NCBI GenBank assembly: GCA_965263105.1
Contig: CBDHGL010000003.1
Location: forward strand, 124,001-188,000
Length of the DNA: 64,000 nucleotides
Source of the DNA: JBCCTX01 sp965263105
Lineage (GTDB): Bacteria > Bacteroidota > Bacteroidia > J057
Reading direction: 5' to 3'
Position numbers and translations under genes: made by a program. Each line of letters begins with the position of its first letter. The first letter of the stretch is position 1. This document shows, one piece after another, positions 27,119-36,737 of the stretch. The notes beneath the pieces are model-generated. The model did not search any database, was not told the origin of the DNA, and was given only the letters and a program-made list of their open reading frames with translations.

Positions 27119-28078
27119 ATGAAAAAGCAAACATTTTCCCTGATAGCATTTTTATTAATTACTGCCCTAGGTGTATGGGCCCAACCTCCTATAGGGAGAG
27201 GACTTCACAGGGGTCCTCGAGGTCCTGTACCTGAAGAAGTAAAAGCTTATTTACAAGAGCAGGTACTTCCCGTAGTTGAAGCTCAACGGGCAAAATTAGA
27301 TATAGAACTATCTGACCAGGAATTGGCAGAGGTAGAGGATATTCGATTGGGATTGCAAGCGTTAAAAGAAGAAAGGGAAGCCTTACGCGAATCTTTCAAA
27401 GCCTTACGTGAATCCCATGAGGGAGAAGGTCGACCTGATATTCCCGATGAATTACGAGAGACCATGAAAGAACTTGGTAAGAGCCATCGCAAGTTGATGA
27501 CTAGGGCTTGGGCCATAGTTGATGCCAATGAAGCGGAAGTAGAGGCCTTACTAGAAGAGCTTGAACCTCAAGCAGAGCAATGGCGGGAAGATATACATGC
27601 GCTTGTGAAAGCGAATAAACCAGAAGGGGAGAGAACTGGTCGCGGAAGAAATAGGGGAGAAATAGGTGAGAGGAGACCCCAAAGACCAGGAAGGGGAGGA
27701 AGAGGAACTTTTGGTGGACAACGTGGCCCTGGAATGGGAGGACCTGGAGGCTTAATGGGTAAATGGCATCATCCAGTAGCCTTTTTATTATTTGATGCTT
27801 CCCTAATGGAAGCTGAAATGGAGGGAACGGGTTTCAATGTCTTTCCCAATCCCAGTTCGAGCCAAAGTACCCTTGAATATTCCATTGAACAATCAGGAGA
27901 GGTAAAAATAGACCTATTAGATAAAAATGGGAATACGCTCAGAAGACTTTTAAGTACACCTAAAGAAGCCGGGTCCTATAGCTTGTCTGTGGACCTTACA
28001 GACCTGGGACCCGGTGTTTATTTTTACCAAATCCAGACAAAATCAGGGGTGAAAACCCAGAAGATATTGGTTGATTAG
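27119..28078 (+). CDS. Secreted helical protein with RGG-rich linker and T9SS sorting tail
   Basis: A 319-residue exported protein. Signal peptide 1-21 (VWAQ) is followed by a charged helical region (about 40-165: ELSDQELAEVEDIRLGLQALKEEREALRESFKALRESHE), reminiscent of Spy/CpxP-like or LTxxQ proteins but without a clear motif. An Arg/Gly-rich low-complexity linker follows (about 171-220: RTGRGRNRGE and GGRGTFGGQRGPGMGGPGG). The last 80 residues are a type A T9SS C-terminal sorting domain: FNVFPNPSSSQSTLEYSI ... GVYFYQIQTKSGVKTQKILV. It is therefore predicted to be exported through the T9SS and placed on the cell surface. Role unknown. Confidence 0.82.
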   Translation: MKKQTFSLIAFLLITALGVWAQPPIGRGLHRGPRGPVPEEVKAYLQEQVLPVVEAQRAKLDIELSDQELAEVEDIRLGLQALKEEREALRESFKALRESHEGEGRPDIPDELRETMKELGKSHRKLMTRAWAIVDANEAEVEALLEELEPQAEQWREDIHALVKANKPEGERTGRGRNRGEIGERRPQRPGRGGRGTFGGQRGPGMGGPGGLMGKWHHPVAFLLFDASLMEAEMEGTGFNVFPNPSSSQSTLEYSIEQSGEVKIDLLDKNGNTLRRLLSTPKEAGSYSLSVDLTDLGPGVYFYQIQTKSGVKTQKILVD

Positions 28079-28112
28079 ACATTGATACTGACTTCGTACT
28101 TGTTATTTAGGG

Positions 28113-28138
28113 AAGTCCTTCTTGCAAAAGAAGGACTT
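28113..28138. terminator. Strong convergent terminator hairpin
   Basis: A perfect 11-bp stem AAGTCCTTCTT / AAGAAGGACTT with a GCAA loop. It touches the stop codon of the downstream convergent gene and serves the T9SS-cargo gene. Confidence 0.8.
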
Positions 28139-28889
28139 ATTTGTTGGGATTGTTTACCCACTGATCAAAGAAGAGTCGTTCAATTTCTTTCTCTTGTTCC
28201 GGATGCACAATCTGTATAGGTTGATTTTCTTTTCCAAGGTTCACATAATACCAATGGATAGGGTCTTTCTCAGTATACTTGCCATCTTGGTCCGTATCTC
28301 GATGGGTTTGAAATACTATCTCATCCTTTTGAGAGCGTATTTTATACTGTATTAGGTTCTCATTTTCGGGGGAAATTCGGACGAGTCCTTTGCCATCCTG
28401 CTTTGCCAGGTAAAGGTATTTAGGATCTAAAGAATTTAGCTCCCCATCTTGGTCATAGTCGGTATTCCGTATAGTGAGCAGGATCGAATGGGAAAGTATA
28501 GGTCCAGCCTGAGGAATATTTATCTCATAGTCCCCGATGAGCATTTTTGACTCCGCCAGCAAGTGGCTTTCATGAGAATCTGGATGAAAAAAGAGGAAAT
28601 TCCAATACCCAGGATACCCCTCGCTACTATAACCACTTTTGACACTGGCGATCAGATTTGCTCTATCTCTTGAATCAGAATAGGCAGATAGCGGAAAGAT
28701 GAGATAGTCGGAACTATCGGGTTCAATGGGAGAATTATAGGAAAATTTTATTTCCTCCAGGACAGAATCAATCTGGGATTCAGAGAGAGAGATACGTGGT
28801 TTTTCCGGGGCTTTTCTCAAGGTTTCACCACAGCTTATTAAGAGGCACAGTAGGAGAAAAAGAGATGTGAACTTAGGCAATTGATACAT
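28137..28889 (-). CDS. Lipoprotein with EF-hand-like acidic loops
   Basis: A 250-residue predicted lipoprotein (LFLLLCLLISC, Cys20). The mature part contains two D-x-D-x-D-G loops, NTDYDQDGELNSLDPKYLY and DTDQDGKYTEKDPIHWYYV, placed between predicted beta strands. These resemble the Ca2+-binding loops of secreted Bacteroidota proteins rather than true EF-hands. No enzyme motif is seen. It is separated by about 70 bases from the PLP decarboxylase upstream on the same strand and might be cotranscribed with it. Function unknown. Confidence 0.65.
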   Translation of the reverse strand: MYQLPKFTSLFLLLCLLISCGETLRKAPEKPRISLSESQIDSVLEEIKFSYNSPIEPDSSDYLIFPLSAYSDSRDRANLIASVKSGYSSEGYPGYWNFLFFHPDSHESHLLAESKMLIGDYEINIPQAGPILSHSILLTIRNTDYDQDGELNSLDPKYLYLAKQDGKGLVRISPENENLIQYKIRSQKDEIVFQTHRDTDQDGKYTEKDPIHWYYVNLGKENQPIQIVHPEQEKEIERLFFDQWVNNPNK

Positions 28890-28959
28890 ATTAAAGGAGT
28901 TTTCTCTCCATAAAACGCGTGGCGAGGAAGATTATTGATCTGGCAAGGTAATCTCCCTA

Positions 28960-30369
28960 TCAAGTAGAGCCGAGGCATATTTGCAGGGCCTTTTCAAATG
29001 AGTTAACCGATCGTTCTACATCTTCCTCTGTAGTGGTCCAGGCGCAGACGCTAATGCGAATTACCCGTTTTCCTTTCCAGGTTGAGCCCCCTACCCAGCA
29101 TTGTCGCAACTCCTGAATTTGTTCGATCACTCGATTGGTTAAGCCATCATTCTCACACTGGACGATGACTTGGTTAAATACCACCTCATTTTTTACCTCA
29201 AAGCCCTTTATTTGGGAAAGCATATCTGCAAATTGAAGAGCTCGTTGGTGTAAAGAATAGATCATCTGTTCAATGCCCGATTTACCCAAGTACTTCAGGG
29301 TCGCCCACAGTTCGATAATCCGAGAGCGACGAGACATTTCCGGGGTAAAGTACATGCCATCGCGATCCTTTCCTTTAATGATGTATCCCCCAGACATATG
29401 CAAAGCGGAACTTAACGCCTCGGGATCTGCACACAGGACTATACCGGAATCATACGGGGTGTTCAAGGTTTTATGTCCATCTACGGCCCAGGAATTGGCC
29501 AGTTCCATTCCTTGGCTAAGATGCTTTAAGGGACCCACTACCTGAGCCCACAGCCCAAAAGCTCCGTCTATGTGTACCCAGGCATTTGCTGACTTTGCCT
29601 GCTGACACGTTGGGGCAAAGGGGTCAAAAGAACCACTGTTGACATTCCCTGCCTGAAGGATTAAAATGGTATTTGAATCCAATTGGGGCATGAGTTCTGG
29701 AAGGATTCTACCTTGTTCGTCTACCTCTACCCATTCTATTGATTCTTGTCCAAAGCCCAATAAAGAAATTGCTTTAAGTACAGTGGAATGGGCGTCCCTT
29801 CCTGTAACAACTCTCAATTTAGGCGCCCCATAAAGGCCTTTTTGATTGATATCCCATCCTTGCCTTTTTAGTAATCGGTACCGTGCTGCGGCGAGTCCAC
29901 AAAAGTTGGCCATGGAGGTTCCACTTACAAAGCCTGCCACTGTCTCATTTGGCAAGGAGAAGAGTTCCTTCAGCCAGCTTTCGACTACCTGCTCCAATTT
30001 AGAAGCTAGCGGCGAGATCACCTGCATGGCCGTATTTTGATCCCAGAAAGTGGCCAACAATTTGGCGGCGAGACCAACCGGAAGCACCGAGCCATTCACA
30101 AAGCCGTGATACCGGCCGGCAATCTGGGAGACTGTGGCTGGAGCACCGTATTTTTGGAGTTGGTCTAGTACATCATGTGCCACCTGCGTATTTGGAGGTA
30201 GGGGCTCTTCGAAATGGCTTAGGTTTGCTAGGGCTTTTTCTGTAGGAAAAACCTCTCTTTGAAAGGCTCTCTGGATATATTCTGTTCCGTATACCACTGC
30301 CTGTTGATATAACCCTGTATCTTTCAAATCGGAAAATAAGGCTTGTGAAAAGGTCTTTGAGTCAATCAT
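28960..30369 (-). CDS. PLP-dependent group II amino-acid decarboxylase-like protein
   Basis: A 469-residue fold-type I PLP enzyme of the pyridoxal-dependent (aromatic/glutamate) decarboxylase group. The Schiff-base lysine is Lys300 in WAVDGHKTLNTPYDSG. Other family marks are GFVSGTSMANFCGLAAAR (cofactor phosphate site), AHSTVLKAISLLG (a histidine that stacks on the ring) and NAWVHIDGAFGLWA with the Asp that contacts the pyridine nitrogen. Substrate cannot be predicted from the sequence; aromatic amino acids, glutamate or aspartate are all used by relatives. No partner transporter is adjacent. Confidence 0.85.
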   Translation of the reverse strand: MIDSKTFSQALFSDLKDTGLYQQAVVYGTEYIQRAFQREVFPTEKALANLSHFEEPLPPNTQVAHDVLDQLQKYGAPATVSQIAGRYHGFVNGSVLPVGLAAKLLATFWDQNTAMQVISPLASKLEQVVESWLKELFSLPNETVAGFVSGTSMANFCGLAAARYRLLKRQGWDINQKGLYGAPKLRVVTGRDAHSTVLKAISLLGFGQESIEWVEVDEQGRILPELMPQLDSNTILILQAGNVNSGSFDPFAPTCQQAKSANAWVHIDGAFGLWAQVVGPLKHLSQGMELANSWAVDGHKTLNTPYDSGIVLCADPEALSSALHMSGGYIIKGKDRDGMYFTPEMSRRSRIIELWATLKYLGKSGIEQMIYSLHQRALQFADMLSQIKGFEVKNEVVFNQVIVQCENDGLTNRVIEQIQELRQCWVGGSTWKGKRVIRISVCAWTTTEEDVERSVNSFEKALQICLGST

Positions 30370-30433
30370 GAGGGCAAATTAAGAAAAGGCATGATTAGAC
30401 CATGCCTTTCCGTTTTGGTATTTCGATATATAA

Positions 30434-31168
30434 TTATGGATTTCTTTGGCTAACGGACAAGTTATCTAGAACGTAATTATGTCCTGGGAAACTCCTTACT
30501 GAGCCGCTACTGGGGCGTTCAAAATCAAAAATGATCAGAAACCTGCCAGTAGGAGGAAATGGGCCGCTTCCTTGACTAAAAGGTAGATTTCTAAAAATCT
30601 CACTCCCACTTGTTTGTATAATTTCTAGATCGAAAAGTCTGGTATTCCTGTCAAAGGAAATAATAAAGGTATGAGGATTACCAGTTTCGATTGTAGTGAG
30701 AGCTTCTTCTTCTTGAGAGCTTCGAAAATAGAATAATTGTCCTTCTGGACTTAATCTTAAGGAAGTCATGTTTTTTCTAGTACCTGATAACACACCCAGA
30801 TTGATCAACAGCGACATTCCCATATTGGAATTAAATTGACCATTCCAGGCATAGTTTATGGGATTGCTAAAAGATCCTTCTCTTGAAAAAAAGGTTGTTT
30901 CTGTAGCAATAATATCTGGACTATCTCCAGTGGGGGCAAAATTTGAAATCTCCAAGGCATTCGATGTCTCCCATCGAATAATGTTCAGACGATTTTCGAT
31001 CTGAGCTATGTAGTTCAGATCATCTCCATTGGGACTCCCTGGCAAGGATTTATTAGGATCAGCCCCTAAAGCATCAGCTTCAAAATTGGCTTGAAGCAAG
31101 GTAGTACAACTGTGGAAGCTTAGGGAAAGGCAAAGCAAGGTGGTGGAAAATAAAAGTGTTTTACTCAT
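30434..31168 (-). CDS. Lipoprotein of unknown function
   Basis: A 244-residue predicted lipoprotein with lipobox LSFHSC (Cys21). The mature region looks like a beta-sandwich of the concanavalin/laminin-G type (NYIAQIENRLNIIRWE, FIISFDRNTRLFDLEII, PGHNYVLDNLSV), which in exported proteins often binds sugars or proteins, but there is no catalytic motif. It follows kptA on the same strand with a gap of about 70 bases. Confidence 0.55.
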   Translation of the reverse strand: MSKTLLFSTTLLCLSLSFHSCTTLLQANFEADALGADPNKSLPGSPNGDDLNYIAQIENRLNIIRWETSNALEISNFAPTGDSPDIIATETTFFSREGSFSNPINYAWNGQFNSNMGMSLLINLGVLSGTRKNMTSLRLSPEGQLFYFRSSQEEEALTTIETGNPHTFIISFDRNTRLFDLEIIQTSGSEIFRNLPFSQGSGPFPPTGRFLIIFDFERPSSGSVRSFPGHNYVLDNLSVSQRNP

Positions 31169-31239
31169 ATGGGCGGTTAAGTGTGGTGATATGAGTAAAG
31201 GACGGGAGTTTTACTTATTTTCCTTCTAACAGGCTGCTA

Positions 31240-31779
31240 TTATTCCAACAACTCCAAAAACCTTGGCGCCACATAATCTGTCAACCATACCCCATTTTCC
31301 GATTGAAAGAATGGATGACCTTCCTGATGCATCTTTCTCGTATCTACTTGGAAAACAATGGGTTTCCCATGACGTGTCCCTACTTTTATAGCCGTTTCTT
31401 TTTCATAAGAGAGGTGTACATGTTGCCGGGCTCCTTTCAACAAGCCTTTTTCCAAAATAGAGGGGATATTTCTCTTGGCTGTACCATGAAATAGGACATC
31501 AGGAGGAACCTGGGGAGTTAGCCCCAACTCAATATGAATGGAATGGCCCTGATTGGCTCTTATGCGGGATAGGTCTTCCGACAGTTTAAAGCGCTGTTTA
31601 TCATTCTCTTTTACGACCTGCTGGAGTATAGCCAAGTCTATGGATAATCCTCTTGTCTGCATCTTGGCTAGTAATTCCTCCGTACTTGCCCAGCCTTGAG
31701 GGTCCAACTCTAGGCCTATCTCTTCTGGTTTGTGTCGAAGAACCAGACTTAAAAACTTACTAAGGCTTTTTTTATTCAC
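31240..31779 (-). CDS. kptA: RNA 2'-phosphotransferase (Tpt1/KptA family)
   Basis: A 179-residue member of the Tpt1/KptA family, which removes an internal 2'-phosphate from RNA using NAD+. Motifs: SKFLSLVLRHKPEEIGLELD, RIRANQGHSIHIELGL, LFHGTAKRNIPSILEKGL and HVHLSYEK, giving the conserved Arg-His-Arg-Arg-type active site of the family. Bacteria have no known tRNA-splicing intermediate needing this, so its natural substrate is uncertain; damaged RNA ends or ADP-ribosylation have been suggested. It starts 8 bases after the PorU2-like stop and is probably on the same mRNA. Confidence 0.9.
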   Translation of the reverse strand: MNKKSLSKFLSLVLRHKPEEIGLELDPQGWASTEELLAKMQTRGLSIDLAILQQVVKENDKQRFKLSEDLSRIRANQGHSIHIELGLTPQVPPDVLFHGTAKRNIPSILEKGLLKGARQHVHLSYEKETAIKVGTRHGKPIVFQVDTRKMHQEGHPFFQSENGVWLTDYVAPRFLELLE

Positions 31780-31786
31780 GAAAAGG

Positions 31787-34700
31787 TTATCTCATCAAAT
31801 ACATTTTTCCCCACCCACTTTTGAAATACTCCTCTGTTCCCTCAGTTCGGAGGGTAAAGCCACTGGGGAATTTAACCACAGTTCGGTACAAATACACTCC
31901 ATTTCCCAGCGGATCTCCATACTCATCCGTTCCATCCCAAGCATAATCGGTGATATGCCGGCCCCAGCGAATTTCCCCTAATTCAACCAGATCTATCACT
32001 TTTACTTGTTTGCCAGAGAGCGTAAATATTTGTATTTGGAATAATTCAGGGAGTTCCTCTCCGGTGATTGTATATACAAATCGAGTTGAGGTCGAAAAAG
32101 GGTTGGGGTAATTCAAAACCTGGGTCAGGGTTCGATCATTTACTACCTCAAAACTCAGCTCCAGATACTGTCCATCCGTACTAGCCAAATTTCCAGCCGG
32201 GTCTCTTGCCTGGACGCGTAGGGTATAGGTATCATCGGGTAAGGCAAATTCTAAGCCTGGAGAAAAACGTATTTGCGCTTTATTATCTGGCAAAGAAGCA
32301 GGAACCCATTCTATTCGGGTATCACTGGCAAATATTCTTTCCAAGTTGGAGGCGATAGGCGAATTACCGAAATATAGTTCGAAGGCGCTGGAATCTTCTA
32401 TAGCTAAAAAGGAATTCTCATCGTCTATTTCGATGACAATCTCGGGTCTTGGACTGACTATATCTCCATCAATTATATGGCGCCCATCAACCGTAATATC
32501 CAAAATGGGATTGGTAGCATCTCCTTCAACAAAGAAGGCTTGTTCAAAGGAATTATTGAAATAATATTGTTCTGTTAAGCTTCTTTGTGGATTAATTTCC
32601 AAAATTAGTTTAGAAGACCCCGCCATGACCAAACCCGCTGTCTGAACAGAAAATTGAATATCGGTACTTGAAGAAGGAGCCATTCCAGGCAAAAATAAAC
32701 TATCCGCTATAACTCTTGACCTATCTGAGCGCTCAATTCGGAGGTATACCCAGAAGCTATCGGTGGGATATGGAGTCAGATTCCTTACCGCAAGTTTCCA
32801 GTTGAGGCTATCACCTTGATTAAGGGAATCTGCGGCAAATTCATACGTTGTTACAGGGTCAACACTTAAATCTGGTAACGGGTCATGTATCAGATACCAC
32901 CCGGAGAGTTGCGGAGCTGTTTTTTGGACAGAATCTACTAATTGGGCAGAAAGTCTCATAAACGGAAAGCGTTCTGGATCGACTCCAGATAGGTCTACCT
33001 TCTGAGTAGACTGCGAAACTGAAACAACAGAATCTCTTACTTCCGGGTCTAGCCCTTGTAGGATAATTTGAATGGACTCTTGAGGAGATAAATCTAGGCT
33101 GGTCCAATTCCAAAACATACTTTTCCAATTCTTAACCGGACCAACTACTGGTCCCCATATACGACCTGAATCCTTACGGGTATATAAGAGCTGCTCTAAA
33201 TTAAATTCCCCACCGTTATTTGGTTGGTATATTTCAATGGCGGAATTTGGAAAACCCTTCCTGCCAAAAAGGATAAATCGATCTCCATTTTCCAGAAGGC
33301 GTATATTATCTGAAACCCCTATTTCTTTAAGTAGGGCAAACATTTCCTCATCCCAGGTATCCACAAAAGGATTTCGGTTAGTCGCCAGCAAAAAGTAATC
33401 TCCTGGGCGCGTATTTTGGATGGCTATTTTAACTTTATGTAACTCACCAGGCATATCTGCTGAGTGAAGACCTCCTCCCAAGAATTTGTCTCCATATACA
33501 GACTCCACAGTGTTTTGGTCATAGACATTGTAGATTAGGGCGTTTCGGCCAAAAGCATTAATTGCTGCGTCAAAGACTATGGCACTATTAACCTGATAGC
33601 GTATAAGACCGTTGGAGCGAACTGAAAATCCAATTAAGATAGCTTGCGGATCAAACTTCCATAGTTCCGATGCCAAATCGAGACGGACATTTTCACTCTG
33701 TGCTCCAGAAAACTGGTAAGGATGAGCTTGGGCCCATCCAGAATTTTGTGGGATGTAGGTGAACGAGGATTGTTGCCAAATAGATGGATCTACATCGCTG
33801 AGTCGAACCCTCCAGAAATACACCATGCTATCTATTAAAGGGATGGAGGGATTCCATCTATTGTAGAAAGGGTTCCCTTTCAAAACTCCGCTATTTTCTA
33901 ACAAAGGGGAGTTGAATAAAGCAGAAGTATCAATTTCAAATATATACCCCACCTCAGAGGGATCTTCAGCAAAGAAGGCAGAAGCAAGTAATTCCAGTTC
34001 ATTTTCTCCATAAACCGAAAGCTTAGTGGGAAAAAGAGGGGTAGCGACATTTCCGGGTACAGCTACCTCCAGACTTGCTTGATTATTTTGTTCAGAATAC
34101 TCTTCAATATCGTTTCGTGTATCCAGTTGAATGGTAAATGTATTTTGCCCAATGGCTTTTTCCTTAGAGGTATTAGGTAACCAAATACTCAATGTATCCT
34201 GGTTAGGAGGAAGATTCATCTTTAAGGGAGGGAAGTCAATTGAAGATCCGTCAGGTAGCTGTTGGGTTATCTCAACCCAGAATGAGTCATCCCGGACCAA
34301 GGCCGAATTTTCAATAATAATATTTAACCGAAAGGAATCGTCTTTGGCTGTATATACCTCCGGAAAATAAATATTATTATCCCGGATGGATAGATCTGGA
34401 AACCGCGGGTAATATAGTTTGATGGCAGGATCGCCCTGGAGATTCATTTGACGAGCGTGATTAATAGAGCGCGTATCCCTGTTTGCTGCAGTAGATTTCA
34501 AAATAGTATTTACAACTACCTCTCCTATAGCAGCTCCTGGAGGCAGGTCCTCAAACCAACTCTCATAAAAGAAATTGGAATAATTTCGGAGATTGGATAT
34601 GATCCCTACATTGGAATTGGCCAGATAGCCTATCGCCCCCCTGTCTTCTTGTATGACCCATGATTCCCCAAAACTTCTTCCCCCGGTAAAGTTACCCCCA

Positions 34701-36721
34701 TAGCAGCCCATGGCTATAATCAATGGAAATTTCCCAAAATTACTGTACTCATTTGCATTTCGAATATCAACATCCTGGATGTTTACGGCAGAGTGTCCGA
34801 AAAAATGAACGAATAAAGAGCCGTTCGAAATAATATCGTGAAAACCTGCTGAAGAAGGATCCAATACAGTTTCACCAGTTCGCTTTTGAAAATAGGTCGG
34901 GTCTCCCCCATAGAATCCTCCTTCAAAATTATCTACTCCGTTTTGTAAGCCAGTTCCAATAAAATTTTGTTCATTCTCATCAGCACCCCCTCCCAGAAAA
35001 ACGCCTTTCTTCATCCAGGTTTGCCAGGAAGTGTATTCATATTCTCTCACCTTATTTAGGTATTTAAACCCTTCTGCATCATTATAGATATTCACACGAC
35101 CAATTGCTGCTTCTGGGTTTAGTTCTCGGCTATTGGGATCATAATGCGAAATAAATTCGTGGTCAGTAGCAGGGTAACCATAGGTCGGCACCAGATTTTC
35201 CTGGGTACCCCTGGTACTTGAGTGACCTTTTCCCCAAAGTAAAAAGTACTGGGGCTTTACGTCCCAGGAGTCTAATGCATATTTACAAAAACGCTTAATG
35301 GCCCAAGGGGTGATACTCCCATACCCAAATTGGTCAAAAATCTCATCTGTATAAACCACCATAGCGGAAAGAGGATTTACCGAAGCGCTGTCTCTATATT
35401 GGACATAGGCCTCAGCGGAATTTTGGTGGTTTCTATTGGCAATAATCACAAATTGGGCTCCCTCTATGCGAGTGAGGTCTCGCAATTGGTTTGTTTCTAT
35501 GGTAGGCCTGAGCATGCCCGCATCTGAGGATATGTATAGAGGCCTGCTGCCAGTTCCAGACGCCAGAATAACTTGGCCTTGCTTCAGTTCTCCTGTCCCC
35601 GTGAGGATACCAGCGGAGCGAGTCCCATTTTGAGTATCAAATACGAAGACACTGTCATCCCCACGTACATTAGAAAGTGAAAAATAGGCTGAAGAAGTTT
35701 TCTCCCAGGAGTATATAGGTAGGCTCCTCTTTCCCAATAGATCTGGCAGACGATCGTATATAATATCTGCCCAGGAAATTCGATTGGTATTGGCGCTGCT
35801 AGCATCGCTATAAGTAGAGATAAACTTCAATTCGTTTTGGGAGTTGAGCTCTGAGGAAGTAAACCTGGAAAAGGTCTTTATAAACACACTCTGAATACCC
35901 GAGGTATCAACTAAGGGAGTAGAGGTATTTCCATTAAGCTCTAATCTTAAATCATGCAGACCAGATGAGGCGCCATAAACTCTTACACGAACTTCAGAAG
36001 GGGTTGACGTATTGGCGGGTCTGGGGGTATATACATTAAGAATGGATGTGATTCCAGGAGCATAGCCATTCCAGTACAAATATCCTTCTCCAGGACCATA
36101 ATCAGAATTGAGAGAATAATTTGCACTATAGGTAGAAGCTCCGGCTGTTTGGTAGATAATGCGGGTTACGCTTGCTGAATCGGGATGAAACTCCCGCTTT
36201 CCCCTAAACCTGAAATGCGGCTCTTCTGAAAAATTTGCGTAGTCATTTTGGAAGAAATTTGCATACCTGAGGCCTGGACTTTCATCCCATGTGAGGAAAT
36301 AGGCAGATTGATCGGAGAAGATGCTGACATCTGCATCAGGCTGTAAATCAGCCTCCCAGGTGCCAAAAGTGGGATTGCGGTACATGCGGGCGTCGAGAAA
36401 CCCATCGTTCCGCTGACCGTAGAACTCGAACCTTGCCCATTCTCCTGAAGGAGATGTGTGAACAAATAGGGGAATTTCATTTCCCCGGTAGAATACCTTT
36501 ATGTTTGTAGGACTTGAACCAGATAAATCATATCCAAGAGAATCCAACTCGCTACGATTAACCCGATAGATTCCTTCACGATCGAGGGTCATCTTGATGA
36601 AGGGTTGGTCAATACGAGAGGTGTACCAATCATTTCCATATTCAAATACCTGACCGAGTAGTTGTCCACCGGAAATAAAAACAAGGAGAAATAGAAACTG
36701 TAAATGTCTTACCCCAATCAT
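31787..36721 (-). CDS. Gingipain-like C25 cysteine peptidase, PorU2-type T9SS protein
   Basis: A 1644-residue exported protein. After a signal peptide (1-23) come beta-sandwich regions (to about 410) and a C25 caspase-like domain with the His-Cys dyad His643 (VHFFGHSAV) and Cys673 (IAMGCYGG). Long CARDB-like beta-sandwich repeats (about 780-1530) follow, then a FlgD-like fold (about 1545-1644: LNYPNPFSTSTRFVY ... GDPLGNGVYLYR). This layout fits the PorU2 group, relatives of the PorU sortase that processes T9SS cargo. Whether this copy is a true sortase or a surface protease is not settled by the sequence. It shares an operon with a PorV-family barrel. Confidence 0.85.
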   Translation of the reverse strand: MIGVRHLQFLFLLVFISGGQLLGQVFEYGNDWYTSRIDQPFIKMTLDREGIYRVNRSELDSLGYDLSGSSPTNIKVFYRGNEIPLFVHTSPSGEWARFEFYGQRNDGFLDARMYRNPTFGTWEADLQPDADVSIFSDQSAYFLTWDESPGLRYANFFQNDYANFSEEPHFRFRGKREFHPDSASVTRIIYQTAGASTYSANYSLNSDYGPGEGYLYWNGYAPGITSILNVYTPRPANTSTPSEVRVRVYGASSGLHDLRLELNGNTSTPLVDTSGIQSVFIKTFSRFTSSELNSQNELKFISTYSDASSANTNRISWADIIYDRLPDLLGKRSLPIYSWEKTSSAYFSLSNVRGDDSVFVFDTQNGTRSAGILTGTGELKQGQVILASGTGSRPLYISSDAGMLRPTIETNQLRDLTRIEGAQFVIIANRNHQNSAEAYVQYRDSASVNPLSAMVVYTDEIFDQFGYGSITPWAIKRFCKYALDSWDVKPQYFLLWGKGHSSTRGTQENLVPTYGYPATDHEFISHYDPNSRELNPEAAIGRVNIYNDAEGFKYLNKVREYEYTSWQTWMKKGVFLGGGADENEQNFIGTGLQNGVDNFEGGFYGGDPTYFQKRTGETVLDPSSAGFHDIISNGSLFVHFFGHSAVNIQDVDIRNANEYSNFGKFPLIIAMGCYGGNFTGGRSFGESWVIQEDRGAIGYLANSNVGIISNLRNYSNFFYESWFEDLPPGAAIGEVVVNTILKSTAANRDTRSINHARQMNLQGDPAIKLYYPRFPDLSIRDNNIYFPEVYTAKDDSFRLNIIIENSALVRDDSFWVEITQQLPDGSSIDFPPLKMNLPPNQDTLSIWLPNTSKEKAIGQNTFTIQLDTRNDIEEYSEQNNQASLEVAVPGNVATPLFPTKLSVYGENELELLASAFFAEDPSEVGYIFEIDTSALFNSPLLENSGVLKGNPFYNRWNPSIPLIDSMVYFWRVRLSDVDPSIWQQSSFTYIPQNSGWAQAHPYQFSGAQSENVRLDLASELWKFDPQAILIGFSVRSNGLIRYQVNSAIVFDAAINAFGRNALIYNVYDQNTVESVYGDKFLGGGLHSADMPGELHKVKIAIQNTRPGDYFLLATNRNPFVDTWDEEMFALLKEIGVSDNIRLLENGDRFILFGRKGFPNSAIEIYQPNNGGEFNLEQLLYTRKDSGRIWGPVVGPVKNWKSMFWNWTSLDLSPQESIQIILQGLDPEVRDSVVSVSQSTQKVDLSGVDPERFPFMRLSAQLVDSVQKTAPQLSGWYLIHDPLPDLSVDPVTTYEFAADSLNQGDSLNWKLAVRNLTPYPTDSFWVYLRIERSDRSRVIADSLFLPGMAPSSSTDIQFSVQTAGLVMAGSSKLILEINPQRSLTEQYYFNNSFEQAFFVEGDATNPILDITVDGRHIIDGDIVSPRPEIVIEIDDENSFLAIEDSSAFELYFGNSPIASNLERIFASDTRIEWVPASLPDNKAQIRFSPGLEFALPDDTYTLRVQARDPAGNLASTDGQYLELSFEVVNDRTLTQVLNYPNPFSTSTRFVYTITGEELPELFQIQIFTLSGKQVKVIDLVELGEIRWGRHITDYAWDGTDEYGDPLGNGVYLYRTVVKFPSGFTLRTEGTEEYFKSGWGKMYLMR

Positions 36722-36737
36722 AAATTCTTCCTGCTTG

